A DNA stretch of 64,000 nucleotides from Panicum virgatum (taxonomy: Eukaryota > Streptophyta > Magnoliopsida > Poales > Poaceae): positions 974,531 to 1,038,530 of the forward strand of contig NC_053136.1 in assembly GCF_016808335.1 (NCBI RefSeq), read 5' to 3'. The stretch's first letter is position 1; every line of letters begins with the position of its first letter. This document shows positions 34,164 through 46,689 of the stretch, in pieces. The notes beneath the pieces were generated by a model. The model worked only from the letters and a program-made list of their open reading frames with translations, was not told the origin of the DNA and did no database searches. The translations under genes were made by a program, and so were the position numbers.

Positions 34164-35613
34164 TGTAGTATTGGTGTGGCAGAAAAGGGCTGTTATCTTG
34201 TCTAACAATCTCCTCATGTTTTGTGTTTTAGTTTTTCATTTCAGAAATGAGCTGTAACAATATTGATACTTCTGATATCTTGACCCTGTGAAAACGAAGA
34301 TGCTCTGTTACTTTTACTCAGGTGCTTTGCTACTGCATAACAATTCATAGCTTGCATTGAGCCTTTATGTCCATGGTCTGTGTTTCTAAGATAAATTTGC
34401 AGCTTTAGTAATATTGTTGTAACTAACATAAAATGTAGGAAGTGCAGCCTTCCTAACAACAATGACAAGGGATAGCATGCGTGAGGTGTGTTGCTTCATT
34501 CATTTCTTTGTTCACTTGCTCACATACCTGCGATGTGCATAAAGAAAGGATCACACAAATTGGCAAAATTTTAAAATGGCTTCAACTTCATAAGAGTGTC
34601 TGGGTTTCTTTGTTTGACCTACATGGAGTTACAAGTTGACAATGTGCTTTAAAAAATTATATGCTTATTTATGGATGCCCTGAATCCCTGATAGTCTTGT
34701 ATGTAGGCTTTTGTTAGGTGGCACAATGTCCACCATCTTCTCCATATTGACTCTTCTGATTCACTGGTATAGTGGTATATCCAGTCTCATTGCTTAGTCA
34801 AAATAGATGAATGATAAGTTAGCTTGTTTACCCACATCATAAAGTAACAGTGAGCTGATGGACCTTTCTTTCACCTTTTATGATGTTGCAGTAGAACCTA
34901 ATCTTAATGCTCAGTAAGTTTGGCAAAATGTAGGTTTTATCTGGCTAACTGTGACATGGCCAAGTCTCAGAACATCCTAAGTTTCATTTATTTGTATTGT
35001 TGAATACTAGTTTCTTGTCAGTTGAAGTAGATATTACAAGGATCAATTCTTTTACAGAGAGGAGTGCTACATTTTTGGTCTTATGGCAAGTTACTGACAA
35101 TTTGATACTAATTAATGTATTTGTTGTTGATTGCTAAATTTTCTTTCTGTATACACTGTCCTGTTATTCCTGCCTTACGTTGATCATACATGAAAACATT
35201 TATAGTGTTACTACCTACATATCAACTTCCAAGCTTGCTTCTATTTCTCAAAGTCTGTTTCAAGAGTAGAGTGTGCATAAATCGTTCAAAAAAGAGTAGA
35301 GTGTGCATAAATCGTTCAAAAAAGAGTAGAGTGTGCATAGTTTGGAGTTAGAGGTTTATTGCCATCACTAGTATAGTGCTGTATGGTTAGGTGACACTAT
35401 CTAAATGGATTTAAGTCCTGACTTCCATGGTGTGAATTGTAATAAGCAATTCCATGACAAATTTGTGTTGCTAAACCTGGCTGGAGTACCTTCAAAATCT
35501 GACAAGTTTGCCATTCATATTGAGAATTGATGCCAAAAACAAATGTTACATGTAACAGGGTATTTATGTCAGTAAAAAAATGACGATCTATAGTTTTGGT
35601 GTTTGCACATTTA
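34164..35613. other. Convergent intergenic region between PIG-B and the WAK gene
   Basis: The 3' ends of both genes face this stretch, so it holds both 3' untranslated regions. AT-rich and without a supported gene. A short tandem repeat lies at 35262-35340. Confidence 0.5.
35262..35340 (+). repeat. Three tandem copies of a 29-bp unit
   Basis: AGAGTAGAGTGTGCATA appears three times at a 29-bp spacing, joined by AATCGTTCAAAAA. The copies are nearly identical. Confidence 0.9.
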
Positions 35614-38600
35614 TCATCTACCAATTTCTAAATCTAGTGCCACCAAATTTCCATGGCACCCAGTACTAGAAGGGTCATAGTTCGATGGGTTTTCAAGCAT
35701 ACATTCAGTTTCTTCACTAGCATTCTCAGTCAATTGTTCTCGCGAGGTTCTCCGTATAAATCTCAACCTTTCAGCCACTTCTGACATTAATGGCCGTTCT
35801 TCCCCCTTCATACTCAAGCAACACTTTGCAAGTTGGGCAACTTCTTGGAGCAGCTCCATTCCAACACCCAATATACTTCTGTCCAAGATAGATTGAAGTC
35901 TGCTCTCTTTCAATGCCAGAAGGAAAGATGATGCCAGGCTTTTCTTTTCTTCAGAAACATCAGAATAAATCGCTGTCTTCCTTGTAATTAGCTCTAGAAG
36001 CACAACTCCAAAACTGTAAACATTACTCTTCTCTGTTAGTTGACGCTCTTGTAAGTATTCAGGGTCTAGATAACCCAAAGTTCCCTGGACCATGGTCATA
36101 AATTGTATTTCATCCTTCGGAAGCATTCTTGATGCTCCAAAGTCAGAAACTTTTGCAATGTAGTTGTCACCTAGGAGAATGTTTGGAGATTTTACATCTC
36201 CATGAACTATGGGAGGGGATGCTGATGAGTGCAGATATGCCAATGCTTCTGCAGATTCCTGGGCAATCCTGAGACGAGCTTCTAAAGAAATGGATGGGCT
36301 TCGGTATGTGACATGTATCAGATCAAATAGAGTGCCATTTGGCATGAATTCATAGACTAACATGGGAACTTCAACTTCTAAGCAACAACCGAGAAGCTTG
36401 ACTACATTTCTATGGTTGATCTGTGAAAGTATAATCATCTCTTGCACAAAATCATCTTTCTGAACCATGTTCATGATCTTTGAGCGTTTGATGGCTACTA
36501 CTCTGTTGTCTTTCAGAATTCCCTTGTAAACAGTGCCATAGCTGCCTCTCCCTACTTCTCTGCTTGAGTCAAAGTTGTTTGTTGCCTGCTCTAGTTCTTC
36601 TGTTGTGAATATTCTCACTGTGTCAACTTGCTTAGATCTGATTTGCTCATATAACAGCAGGCCCCCATTTTGTTGGAAGAATCTCTCCTTTTCTTTCATC
36701 AGCCTTTTCTTCTGACATTCAATCAGCAGTGCAAAAACGCAGTTAAGCAGAAGTATAGCACATGTTGAAATACCTGCCAAGGAAAATTGTTTTAGTTATC
36801 TGAAATCTAAAGTAACATGCATTTGGGGCACTTAATTACTTGATTAAGAACAATACTTTTTCTAAGGCATAATTGCAAACAGGATCCAGTTGCTTCCTAT
36901 TAGAAGAAAAGGACATGCACTAGTCTGCTACTTAGAATTTACATGTAATACCTTCAACAATAAAAAAACTAAATAGTTTTTATGTTTCATTCTTATTCGA
37001 TGCAAATAAAGTGGATGATGTGAGGATTGGTTAGGGAGGATCTGCATGTAGGATCAATAATGCTTCTTCCAAGTATCGCCTAAATGTATACGCGGGAACT
37101 ATGGTTACTTTTATGTGCTGATTAGACAAAATGGTTGGCTGCAGTTTTGTGTCTTGACGCTTTGATATGTTTCCCTTATATTTATAAGTGTTTAATTCAC
37201 CAGCTACATTTTGTAAAGATTGGTCTAGGATTTTATGGTTATGCATATTTGATTTATCCTGATTTGAGCTGCATAGTCTTTGAACAAGTGTCAGCATATG
37301 CATATCTAATGGGTGAGCTGTGAGCAGATCTTTTCTCCTTGTCGTTTGTATGTATGCTACTACACCTTGTGATGATGTTCATGGCTACTACACCCTTGTG
37401 ATGATGTTCATATCTTTACGAGTGAGCACCTGCTATGATGTTCGCACGATCTGTCATCTACTTTCAATTAAATAGCTAGGTAGGATTTGAATCTAGTTTC
37501 AATTGAAGAATTTCTTATGTAAATCACATAAAAATAATGACATGTTGATTTTCTGTGTGAAAGAGATCCATAGAAGTTATTTAGCCTTAGCAATCCTTAA
37601 AGTCTATGGTAAGTTCTTGATGTGTTTTTCATTAAGTCCTCATAGGTGTTTTTTTTTTGTTTTTTGGGTGGTGAGTGACACTTCCTTGTGTCATCTTTTG
37701 TGCTCAGCTAAATACGGTGGTAAAAATTGGAAGAGATAGTGTTGCTACAAGGACCACAGCCATGTTGGCTTGAGTATGAAAATTTTGAAAATAATGCTTA
37801 CAATATTCTGTCAACACATTTGGCTTTGGCTACTAGCAAATGGAAAAGATCAAAATTCAAATGAATGTAGTTTCCGTTAAGGCTTCGGAATCTACCCAGG
37901 GCTGATTTCATGTCAGTAGTGTTTGAATATACCTGTTACCACTACATCACAATAACTTGTCTATGCCATTCTGATAATTCTAATGAAGTCTATGGAGTGG
38001 AGTATAAGGAAATTACCTATAAACATTTTTGTTAATTTAGCCTTTTCTGAGTCTGCATCTGGACTGCAGGTTGAGATCTTTGTATCTACGCTGTGACTCC
38101 CAGATGGGCTGGAACAACTGTAATGCCCTACTGTGTTACTGCAAATTCCATGGCACGGATACCGATCTGGATTTTGACATTCATTGATATCTGCAAACAC
38201 CAAACAAGGGTACACAATAACTGAAGAACAGTGAATAGGTAACTTGAGGTGTAAAGAAGAAAGTGAATTCTGGAGAGTTGATGACCTTGGCACCCATCTT
38301 CCAGGTAGGGGTTCCCTTTGAAGCCGTCGGTGCAGTTGCAGAGGTACCCTGTAGCATTTGGTGAGTTGACACACTGGCTGTTCTTGCTAATGCAGGCATA
38401 TGATGATATGTTCTTAACCGCTTCATCACAGGATTGGTTTCCAGTAACCCAGTCAAACACAGCAGGAACTCCATCCTTGAACTTCTCTGTTAACTTATTA
38501 TCCTCGAGGTAAGAAGCCTCAAACCTGAACCAATCCTGCTCAGCGACGAAGGCATAGCTGCATGGGTCGAAACCAAGCACCTCGTAATTATTGTACCTCC

Positions 38601-39159
38601 CATCGAAGGTTATGTTGAAGGAAGTGAGGTTTGGCGCAATTGATGTCTGGCAGCAGCCCATGCCAGAGCACTGGCCACTCTGATCCACGCTCTGCTGGTC
38701 CAGGCACATAGATAAGCACCCTGTTGCAGCTGTATGCCCATTGTAGCCTCCCAAGAATGCAAGAGTGTAGCAACCAATGGCCGTTAACTTGTTGGCCTTG
38801 CTGGATAGTGTGAAAAACTGAGCAGTACCCGTTGAGACCCATCCATCTGTGGTGGTGCCGTTCTTGTAGTAGCACTTGGAGGTAATCAAGGTGTTGATTC
38901 GGACCTGCCCTCCTAGAAGGCTGATGTTGTAGATCTCCATTCGGCTACTTGAGTTGTGCACGAAACTGCGGTTATCCTCGCATGAAACGTCGAACCCTTG
39001 GCTGTAGTAGCAGCCAGGACCGATGCCGAAGGGGTAGGGAATAGTGAGATCGCCGCAGGTTTCTCTGCAGCCAGGCTTTGCCATCCTGGACGTGCCGCTC
39101 TTGATGGTTGCTAGCAGAAGAGTGGCTGCTAAGGTTAGGCACGGTAACACTCCAGCCAT
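35614..39159 (-). CDS. Wall-associated receptor-like kinase (WAK family)
   Basis: Three exons in phase: 39159-38286, 38190-38017 and 36773-35614, giving 735 residues. The order is a signal peptide (about 1-25), a GUB_WAK galacturonan-binding-like domain (CRETCGDLTIPYPFGIGPGC), an EGF-like CNCTDGFKGNPYLEDGC, a calcium-type EGF starting DINECQNP, a transmembrane helix (ISTCAILLLNCVFALLIEC), and a Ser/Thr kinase. Kinase motifs are GRGSYGTVYKG, VVAIKRSK, VHGDVKSPN (HGD, so non-RD) and SDFGASR. Family members sense pectin or pathogen-derived wall fragments at the plasma membrane; the ligand here is unknown. The usual invariant Asp of subdomain IX (SDVYSFG) is Asn (SNVYSFG), which could weaken activity. 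The second intron is 1.2 kb. A Tourist-like MITE lies 90 bp above the ATG. Otherwise complete. Confidence 0.9.
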
Positions 39160-39248
39160 CTCTATATCTTTTCTGGCTCTGTGTTTTGTCCTATGATCCA
39201 GGTTTGCCTTTGGGAACCGAGCTATGCTTATATAATGGTCTGAACCTT

Positions 39249-39586
39249 AGGGCGTGTTTAGTTCCATTTTCCAAAAATTTTGGAAACAGAATCTTGGCAT
39301 TTAGAAGTACTAAATGAAATCTATTTATAAAACTTTTTACACGGATGAGTTCTAAATCGCGAGACGAGTCTAATTAATCCATCATTAGAGATTATTTACT
39401 GTAGCACGACGTTGTCCAATCATGGCCTAATTAGGCTTAAAAGATTCGTCTCGAAATTACACCCGGGGGTTTTAGAATGAGTTTTGTCAGTTATCCATAC
39501 TTAAGACTTCTAATTAGTGGTCAAACGTTCGAAATTACTGTAGCGCGGCTATTTTTTTGGAATTTTAAGGGGAACTAAACACGGCC
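39249..39586. mobile_element. Tourist-like (PIF/Harbinger) MITE in the WAK promoter
   Basis: 338 bp with ends GGGCGTGTTTAGTTCC and GGAACTAAACACGGCC, and the TTA target duplication at 39246-39248 and 39587-39589. The TTA duplication and GGCC..TGTTTAGTTCC termini are typical. It ends 90 bp from the WAK start codon, so it lies in the promoter or leader. Confidence 0.88.
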
Positions 39587-39589
39587 TTA

Positions 39590-40874
39590 TTCTTGCTTGT
39601 TCTACTATTGCGTTGCCACCAGTCAGAGCAGAGACTTGGTCAGAAGAATTTATCAACCGCGTTTGCTGTTTGGTGTTTGGTCTTGAAATTGCAATGTCTA
39701 CGAAAAGAAATGGTGAGACAGTTTCATAGCGCCCACAAGATTCGTTCTCCATGTGCTTTGCGTCGTACTTGGCTCATCCAACATACAGTAGATCCTAGAG
39801 GAACAGAATTGTCTTCCCACCCTCACATACCAAGTTTTCTTTTGTGCTCATATCCTGCTAGATTCGTGAAATTAATTCTTTGTCCTTTTCAGTCGATGTG
39901 TCGTCTTCAGCCACATGTGCAGTTGTTGACACGGTGATAGCATAGCAGCTCGGTTTAACTTTTTTTTTTTTTTGATTTTTCAGCACTGTGCCACTCAGCA
40001 TCGTGGGAACTGGGACCTAGAACGAAGAAGACTTTCTCGATCCAGCTTATTTTGGTCTGACTTGGTCTTCTAGTTCAGACATCAGACATTGCTCCTCTCC
40101 TCTGTACAGATGGGCTTGATGCCTGCACTAGATGCAAATGAAGCGAACATCATGCAATGCAACCGTGGCATGTTATGTTTAAAGTTTAGCAAGCAAGCAG
40201 TTGTAAACTCGTAATTGCATCATGGATTGCTTCACGATTTTACGGCCTTGCAGCGCTGAAGATAAACCAGGACGCGTCATTGTATCATGTCAAGTTTTGC
40301 CGTTTCTCCTACGGTACCAGCCCCAGACGACGACTGACTCCAACACGGCAGCATCCGGTCTTGGCAAAAGACACGGCCCGCCGGCTTCGATGATAGAGAA
40401 ACATAAACTGAGCTCCTGGAATTGGCCGGGAAATTCTCTATGGCTTCCACTGCTCTCCTCACCTGAGGTCATGACCAAAGATCTGACAGCTGATCTTATG
40501 GCGATGTCAATGCTCCTGTGCTTGTTAAATTCATGGATCAAATCTGGAATAAGCTGTGTCAATGCTCCTGTGCTTGTTAAATTCTTTTTTTTTCGCGACC
40601 GTGTCTGGGCACGTTTTTCATTAAGAGGTAGCTGTGCTTGTTAAATTCATGGATCAAATCTGGAATAAGCTGTGGGTGTTACGTAACGTTGAAAAGCTTG
40701 GTCAATATTATTTTCTCTCAACGGGAGGTGTCATACATATTTTGGTCAGGTCACAGCATATGGTTCAGAATTGAAGTACAGCATACAAATAGCCGTTTGC
40801 ACTTAATAATGGTAAAATGCTGAAAAGAATATACATGCAGCACAAACTGCTGCTTATTCTCATGGTGGTGCATC
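39590..40874. other. Intergenic region, no supported gene
   Basis: Upstream of the WAK MITE and downstream of the first F-box remnant. Some short ORFs occur around 40220-40560 on both strands, but I find no domain or splice pattern to support them. A 51-bp duplication and a tiny retroposon tail lie near 40506-40648. Confidence 0.4.
40585..40632 (-). mobile_element. 48-bp retroposon tail with 16-bp target duplication
   Basis: A run of T followed by CGCGACCGTGTCTGGGCACG is flanked by the perfect 16-bp repeat TGTGCTTGTTAAATTC at 40569-40584 and 40633-40648. On the minus strand it ends in a short poly(A). This is the signature of a strongly 5'-truncated LINE or SINE insertion. The family was not identified. 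Confidence 0.7.
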
Positions 40875-41631
40875 TCAAAGGGAAAACCATGGCAGGCTGT
40901 TGGTGATCCGAATGAGGCTCTCAGTGTCGGGCTTGACATTGAAGAAGAAGAGATCCTTCCACTTGCGTTCCCTGCGACCCTGGTACCTCATTCGGGCCAT
41001 GTCACACAATGTGGTCAGCTCACAAGTTGCCAAGTCGTAGCAGTACATAGCATCTCCTTTCCGCACAGCATGATCCCGCTGCTGCAAGGAGGAAGGGCCA
41101 TCGCATGGAAAAGACCCGAGACCTGGATGGAGTAGCGCTGCTCCCACGACGAGTTCTTCAGGCCCTCACCTCACCATTGTCGACGACCACCGGTAGTGTC
41201 CAGATGGTCAGCATGGTCTCGTCACTGTTGCTGGCCGTCAGGCACAGCTCCCTGCCGCGCAGCACTTCCAGCAGAAAGACATCATCCTGAGCAGGGTCCA
41301 ATGAATCCGGCAGCCCGATGATGCCAAACTCCTCGTCTTCCAGGCTAAGGTGGAGTAGACCCCGTGGAGGCTGAGGCTGCTCATCAAGCTCCGGCTTGGC
41401 GATGCGCCAGAACATGTACCCGTTAATGCTCAGGCCGGTAAAAGATCTCTGAGCAGGGTAAGGAGGATCACTCGCAATCTCCCTCCAAATGGCTCCATCT
41501 TTGCTTGCAAAGTTGCAATGGTGAATACGTCCATCCCCATGCTTGTGTGATCCCTTGACCGGTAGAAGGCCTGGACAACCTTGTACTTGCCAGTGCGCCG
41601 ATCGAGGCCGAGGCCGCTACAATAGCAGGTG

Positions 41632-44600
41632 TGTGACAGAACCGCCAAATTAAAACTCAAATTAAGCTAAATGACCATCATTTGAACACATCAGGTACAT
41701 TTGGCTTAACGGTTTAATTTGACAGTCCTTTCGAAACCGACATTCTGATCGAAACAAACACCAGTAGTCCCATTCGAAGGTGAGCGCAGGTAGTACAAAC
41801 ATGATGAGTACATGAAAATACGATTACAATACCGAGTAGAGTACATTAAGTTCTACAACCCTGGTTTAATTACATAAACAATATACAAGGGCGACTTTAT
41901 TTTAAAACAAAGCCCGATATAGGAAACCTAACGTTTATAATACACGAAGTGCCGTATTGAATCACACACTCAGCCCACGGGTGTGTGATTTGGAAACTAG
42001 CAATGACTAAGCATCTGGTCCGGCCACCTCCCAACCATCCGCGCCAAGCTGGATGAACTTAGCACAACAAGGGCAGAAGTCTACCTCATACTGACCTGAA
42101 ATATTTTGAGCCACAACCCTGAGTATACTAATACTCCGCAAGACTTACCCGGCTATGGGTATACATAGCCCATTATCTAGACATGCACGGATTTCTGGCT
42201 GTGGGTTGTTTTGCGGAAAAAGCAGATAAGAGTGAGTCCTTACTTTCAATATTTTAGCTCAAGATTAGGAATGATATCTATTTTCTATGGTTTGCATTTC
42301 TATACCAATCAGTGTGGAAAAACAATTGATTAGGTTCAACTATACTGATCATCTCATTCCCTTCCATATTCTTACTACGATGTGACTCGGAGATCAAGGT
42401 GCTTATGTCCGCGAGCGACTGACGGCGAATCGATCCGATTTAACCTTGCAAGGTGGACCTAACCAACACGGCACGTATTTGCCCCGTCGGACTATACATA
42501 CCAACCATTCCCCTCCCCGCCTCGAACTACAGGAACCAGCCCAACGACATATGGTCAGCCGAGCTCAACGTGAGACCACCAAAAGTAAACATCTGCATCA
42601 CAATTCTCCGCGACTACTCGACTCGCCCTAGGAGTTGGGTGCGGGTTCCTGTACTTTCGAAGCAAGGCAGTACTTGACTTGCCGGTTTCGACTACCTCCT
42701 ACTCCCGGTATGCGGTTAGTACAAATCAAACCTGATCAGCAGGGCCGACAACGGTACGGTCCTTAACCGACACAGACGGGGCTAGACGGTTCCCGTCCGG
42801 TCTCCAATTCTTTTCCTTTCCCCCATAATCCAACATTCCATAATCAAAACATAAAGACATCCTATATCTCGCGAGTAATAGGAAATTACTCGTCTTCTAC
42901 CGAATCCTATTTTTAGCATGGCAGGGATAACAACATACACATACTAGTACTCCGACCAATGGAATCTAAGAATCATGCAACTAGGGTTTCATCCAATGCC
43001 TAGAAACTTAATGCATAATCAAGTAATGTCTATAACATTTCATAAGTTAAAATAGTAGGTTATGCTCCGGGGCTTGCCTGCGGGCTGCTGCTCAATGCTG
43101 GTGTCTACTGGGCCTTGGGCCGGGTCGTCACGAAACTCCTGCGGGACTGGCTCCGTCTGCTCCTGCGGCTCCGCGATCACCTCGAACACGACTTCCTCGG
43201 TCGCGGATTCTATATGTCATGCATATGAGACAATGAGTAAATTGCATGCATATGAGACAATGAATAAATGCCAACATGACTTTGCCATTAGATGATAAAT
43301 ATTAAATAAATTAACAATTTACCTAAAAGGATGCAAATATGGTGATAATTAACTTTAGCACTAGTGCTAGAAACAATTAGAGGACAGATTATCAAATTAG
43401 AGCATGATTTACTATAAAATAAAATATGACTAGCAAAGACATTATTATTTGCCTTTCATAATTTGTACAAAAGTTTACATGTAAAAATATTATTATTCCT
43501 ATACACATATTTAAATTTGGCTACATTTTATATTCATATACTAAACTAGGTCCTATGAGTATGAAAATTTTATGGTGGATCACTCATGTTTAAAGTAAGT
43601 TACTGCAAAAATTTCATAATTTTTAGATTAACAAATCTATAGAAACTAATTAAGCAAGACTAAACACAATCTAAATTCTTGCAGGGGTAAAAAGGTCATT
43701 TTGCCACTGTGGATATTTTTCCTCCATAGATCTTACTCTAACAAATCCAACAAAATTTATTTCATATTTTTCGAATTTTTCCTTGAATTATGACACATTT
43801 TTGAAGTTTCAGCACAACTAAAGAAATTAACTAACCCTACCCCTGACTGTGGGCCCCATCGGCCAGTGACACAAAACAGGGGAGGGCGGTCTGTCCAGGC
43901 GTGCGCCATGGCGCTCGGCTCGCCGGCGCAGGGGGGGCGAGGCCCGCGGCGGCCCGCGCAGGGCGCAGCCGCGGCCCAGGCAAGGCCCGCGCGCGCGCAC
44001 GGCGCCGGGCAGCGGAAGGCTCGCGGCGCAGGGGGGGCGACGCGGCGGCGGCGGCGCAGAGGTGATGCGGCGGCGGCGGCGCTCGCCGTTCCTGGCGGCG
44101 GTAGGGCCAAGCGGCGGCGGGGCTGCGGGGTGCGAGTATCAGCGAGGTAGGGCGGCACTGGGGCGCGCGCAAGGGTGGCGGGGGGCGGCGCGCATCGTGG
44201 TGCGCAGCGTGCGGCGGCGGCAAGCACGGCGGCCGACGGCGGCAAGGCGTGGAACGAGCGTGGAAATCAAGCGAACGCGAGGGAACGGGGAGAGCAGGAG
44301 CACCAGTGGCTCACCTAGGGTCGATTTGAGCCGTCAAGTGAAGAAATCGATGATCGGACGAGGGAGTTCGACGGCGACCAGAGCTCCGAGCGGCTTCAAT
44401 GGCGGGCGGCCGGGGATTTACTGATTTCCGACGAGATGGGGCTCGGGGCTAGGTTTGGCGGGGTTGGGAAGGAAGCTAGGAAGGTTATCGAGCTTCGGTT
44501 GCGGTGGATTTGGGATCCATGGAGAGTAGCTCGCGAATCGGCTGGAGACAGTGAGCTCGCTCACTCTGTGTCCATGGCAACCAAGGGAGGAGGAAGGGAA

Positions 44601-44859
44601 GGAACCGAGGGCGCAGAAGGCAGTGAGGCAGGTGGCGAGCTCGGGGAGAGGGCCGTGGTCGACTTGGCGACTCACCGATGGCCGGAAAACCGGGATCGGC
44701 CTCCACGACGACACGCACGGCGGGGAGCTTCGGGAGACCGCCATTACTGCGACGTGCAGCACAGGGAGAAGGGAGGTGGGTGTATGACAGGTGGGGTCCA
44801 CGTGTAAGATTCTTCTTTAATTTTTGAATTTCCAATTGAATTGAATTTGGATTGTTACA
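41632..44859 (-). mobile_element. Solo LTR of a gypsy-type retrotransposon
   Basis: 3228 bp. On the minus strand it begins TGTAACAATCC and ends TTCTGTCACA, flanked by the 5-bp duplication AGGTG at 41627-41631 and 44860-44864. No internal region or second LTR remains, so unequal recombination left one LTR. Its layout is GC-rich U3-like part (43850-44560), small acidic ORF and AATAAA near the end. This resembles the 3.4-kb Tekay-like LTR at 10733, but the sequence differs, so it is a related, separate family. Confidence 0.82.
42007..43209 (-). CDS. Possible spliced short ORF in the solo LTR
   Basis: Exon-like 43209-43078 (after acceptor CATATAG) encodes an acidic, Gln/Pro-rich stretch with AEPQEQTEPVPQEFRDDPAQ. 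Exon-like 42095-42007 (after acceptor ATTTCAG) encodes QYEVDFCPCCAKFIQLG and ends in TAG. The joining intron would begin GCAAGC, a GC donor as in the Tekay-like LTR, with the same phase. FRDxP and overall composition also match. No start codon is apparent in the first piece, so an upstream exon would be needed. Weakly supported. Confidence 0.28.
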
Positions 44860-45312
44860 AGGTGGTCCGTCGGCCTGGGAGCAGATTGTTCCGGCCGCTG
44901 TCTGGCAGCCTGAGGACCTCCTTGGTGGCCGGGTTGAAGACATAGAGCCAGCTGCCGGTGGGAGCAAACACCAGGCCGTCACAGTAAGAGAAGCACTGGT
45001 TGAAGTCGTAATCAAATTCAGAGTGGCGAAAGTGCTCCCGGATGAAGATGGGATCGGAGATGATGTCTCGCCAGGCCTTGCAGACGGACTTGCAACGCAG
45101 GAGGGATCTGACAGGCAGCCACGCAAGGATCTCGGTAAGAGCAGCTCCAGCAGTGAGAGCAAACGAGCTTCTATATGAAGATTTAGTCGGTGGATATCGA
45201 AAATCAATCTCCAACGGGAAGAGTAAATGGGCTGCTATTTTGGTAGGCCTTCCAAATTTCTCTCCCCACTCCCCAATTTGGTGCCCCTCTATTTGGACTG
45301 CCAACTATGGGC

Positions 45313-46075
45313 TCCACAACAACAACATAGTCTTTTTTCCCAAGCAAGTTGGGGTAGGCTAGAGATGAAACCCGAAAGAAATAAGTTCAAGGTTCAGGCA
45401 CATTGATAGCTAGTCTCCAAGCGCTCCTATCCAAAGCTATCTCTTTAGAGATATTCCAATCCTTAAGGTCTCTCTTAACCGACTCATCCCACGTCAGTTT
45501 AGGTCTATCTCTACCCCTCTTTACATTATCGACCTGCTCAAGAACTCCATTACGCACCGGCGCCTCATGAGGCCTTCGTTGGACATGTCCAAACCATCTT
45601 AGCCGATGCTGGGTAAGTTTCTCCTCAATTGGTGCCACTCCGACCCTATCCCGAATAACTTCGTTCCGGACTCTATCCCTCCTTGTGTGCCCGCAAAACC
45701 ACCGCAACATCCGCATCTCTGCTACACTCAGTTGCTGGACATGTCGCCTTTTTGTAGGCCAACATTCAGCACCGTATAGCATCGCCGGACGAATTATTGT
45801 CCTATAGAATTTGCCTTTTAGCTTTTATGGCACCCTCTTGTCACAAAGGATGACAGAAGCTTGCCGCCATTTCAACCAGCCAGCTGAAATTCTATGCCTA
45901 ACATCTTCATCAATGTCGCCATCCTTTTGTAGCACCAATCCTAAATACCGAAAAGTATCCTTCTGGACCAGCACTTGTCCATCTAGACTAACGTCTCCCC
46001 CCTCATGCCTAGTCGCGCTGAAATCGTACATCATGTACTCGGGCTCCACTGATTTTTTTATTTCCTTGACTCCAC
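45313..46075 (-). mobile_element. RTE-type LINE, 5'-truncated 3' fragment
   Basis: The minus strand encodes the C-terminal end of a plant RTE reverse transcriptase: YLGLVLQKDGDIDEDV, CDKRVP, MLYGAECWPTKRRHV, MLRWFCGHTRRDRVRN and LTWDESVKRDLKDW, with a stop after VPEP at about 45387. One nonsense TAA follows CDKRVP. The 3' end has the (TTG)n tail typical of plant RTE elements (CAACAACAACATA on the plus strand at 45316-45328). No 5' part is present. Confidence 0.88.
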
Positions 46076-46152
46076 GGGAGCCTTGACGGGGACCCTGGGG
46101 GAATCGCGAGGAGGCGGAGCTCGCGGCTCGATCTGGATCCAGAGTTAGTGGC

Positions 46153-46686
46153 TAGGGATGAAAACGGACGGAAACGGACGGAAAAATCTCATTTCTACTT
46201 CCGTTTCTATATTTTTTGGCGGAAACGGGATGGGGTTCGGAAAATACGGGTACGGAAACGGGATCGGGTTACGCGGAAGTACGGAAACGAACCAATACGG
46301 ACGTTGAGCCGGAAATAATAACGCGATCAAATATTCTCGAGCATACATTAACATAGTCACAAAATAATATACACGTACAAAGTTATTAGTCCAATATTCA
46401 CTAGTATGCCATGTGTTAATATGTTAACATGCATACTTAGTGATTGATATGTTTTTGTACATATCAATTTTTAGACATTTCTTATGTAGATTAAAAATGG
46501 GATGAAAAACGAAATAAATACGGGTCAATTCCATGTAAAAACGGGATTCCTCGGAAACGGACGGAAAAACCTCATTTCTACTTCCGTAAATACGGAAACG
46601 GGATCCCACAAATATGGAAACGGATGGACAAAAATAGAAAACGGAACGGGTCGGAACGGGAATATTTCCGTCCGTTTTCAACCCTA
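46153..46686. mobile_element. Ds-like hAT element
   Basis: Ends TAGGGATGAAAACGGACGG and CCGTCCGTTTTCAACCCTA are inverted; TAGGGATGAAA is the Ac/Ds terminal motif. The 8-bp flanks TTAGTGGC and CCTGTGGC share only GTGGC, so the target duplication is decayed. The interior is rich in CGGAAACGG repeats, as in Ac/Ds subterminal regions. Non-coding. Confidence 0.8.
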
Positions 46687-46689
46687 CCT

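Noticed and set aside
40222..40644. ORFs on both strands near 40220-40640 as a gene
   Set aside because: No domain, no consistent splice sites, and interrupted by a retroposon tail and a local duplication.
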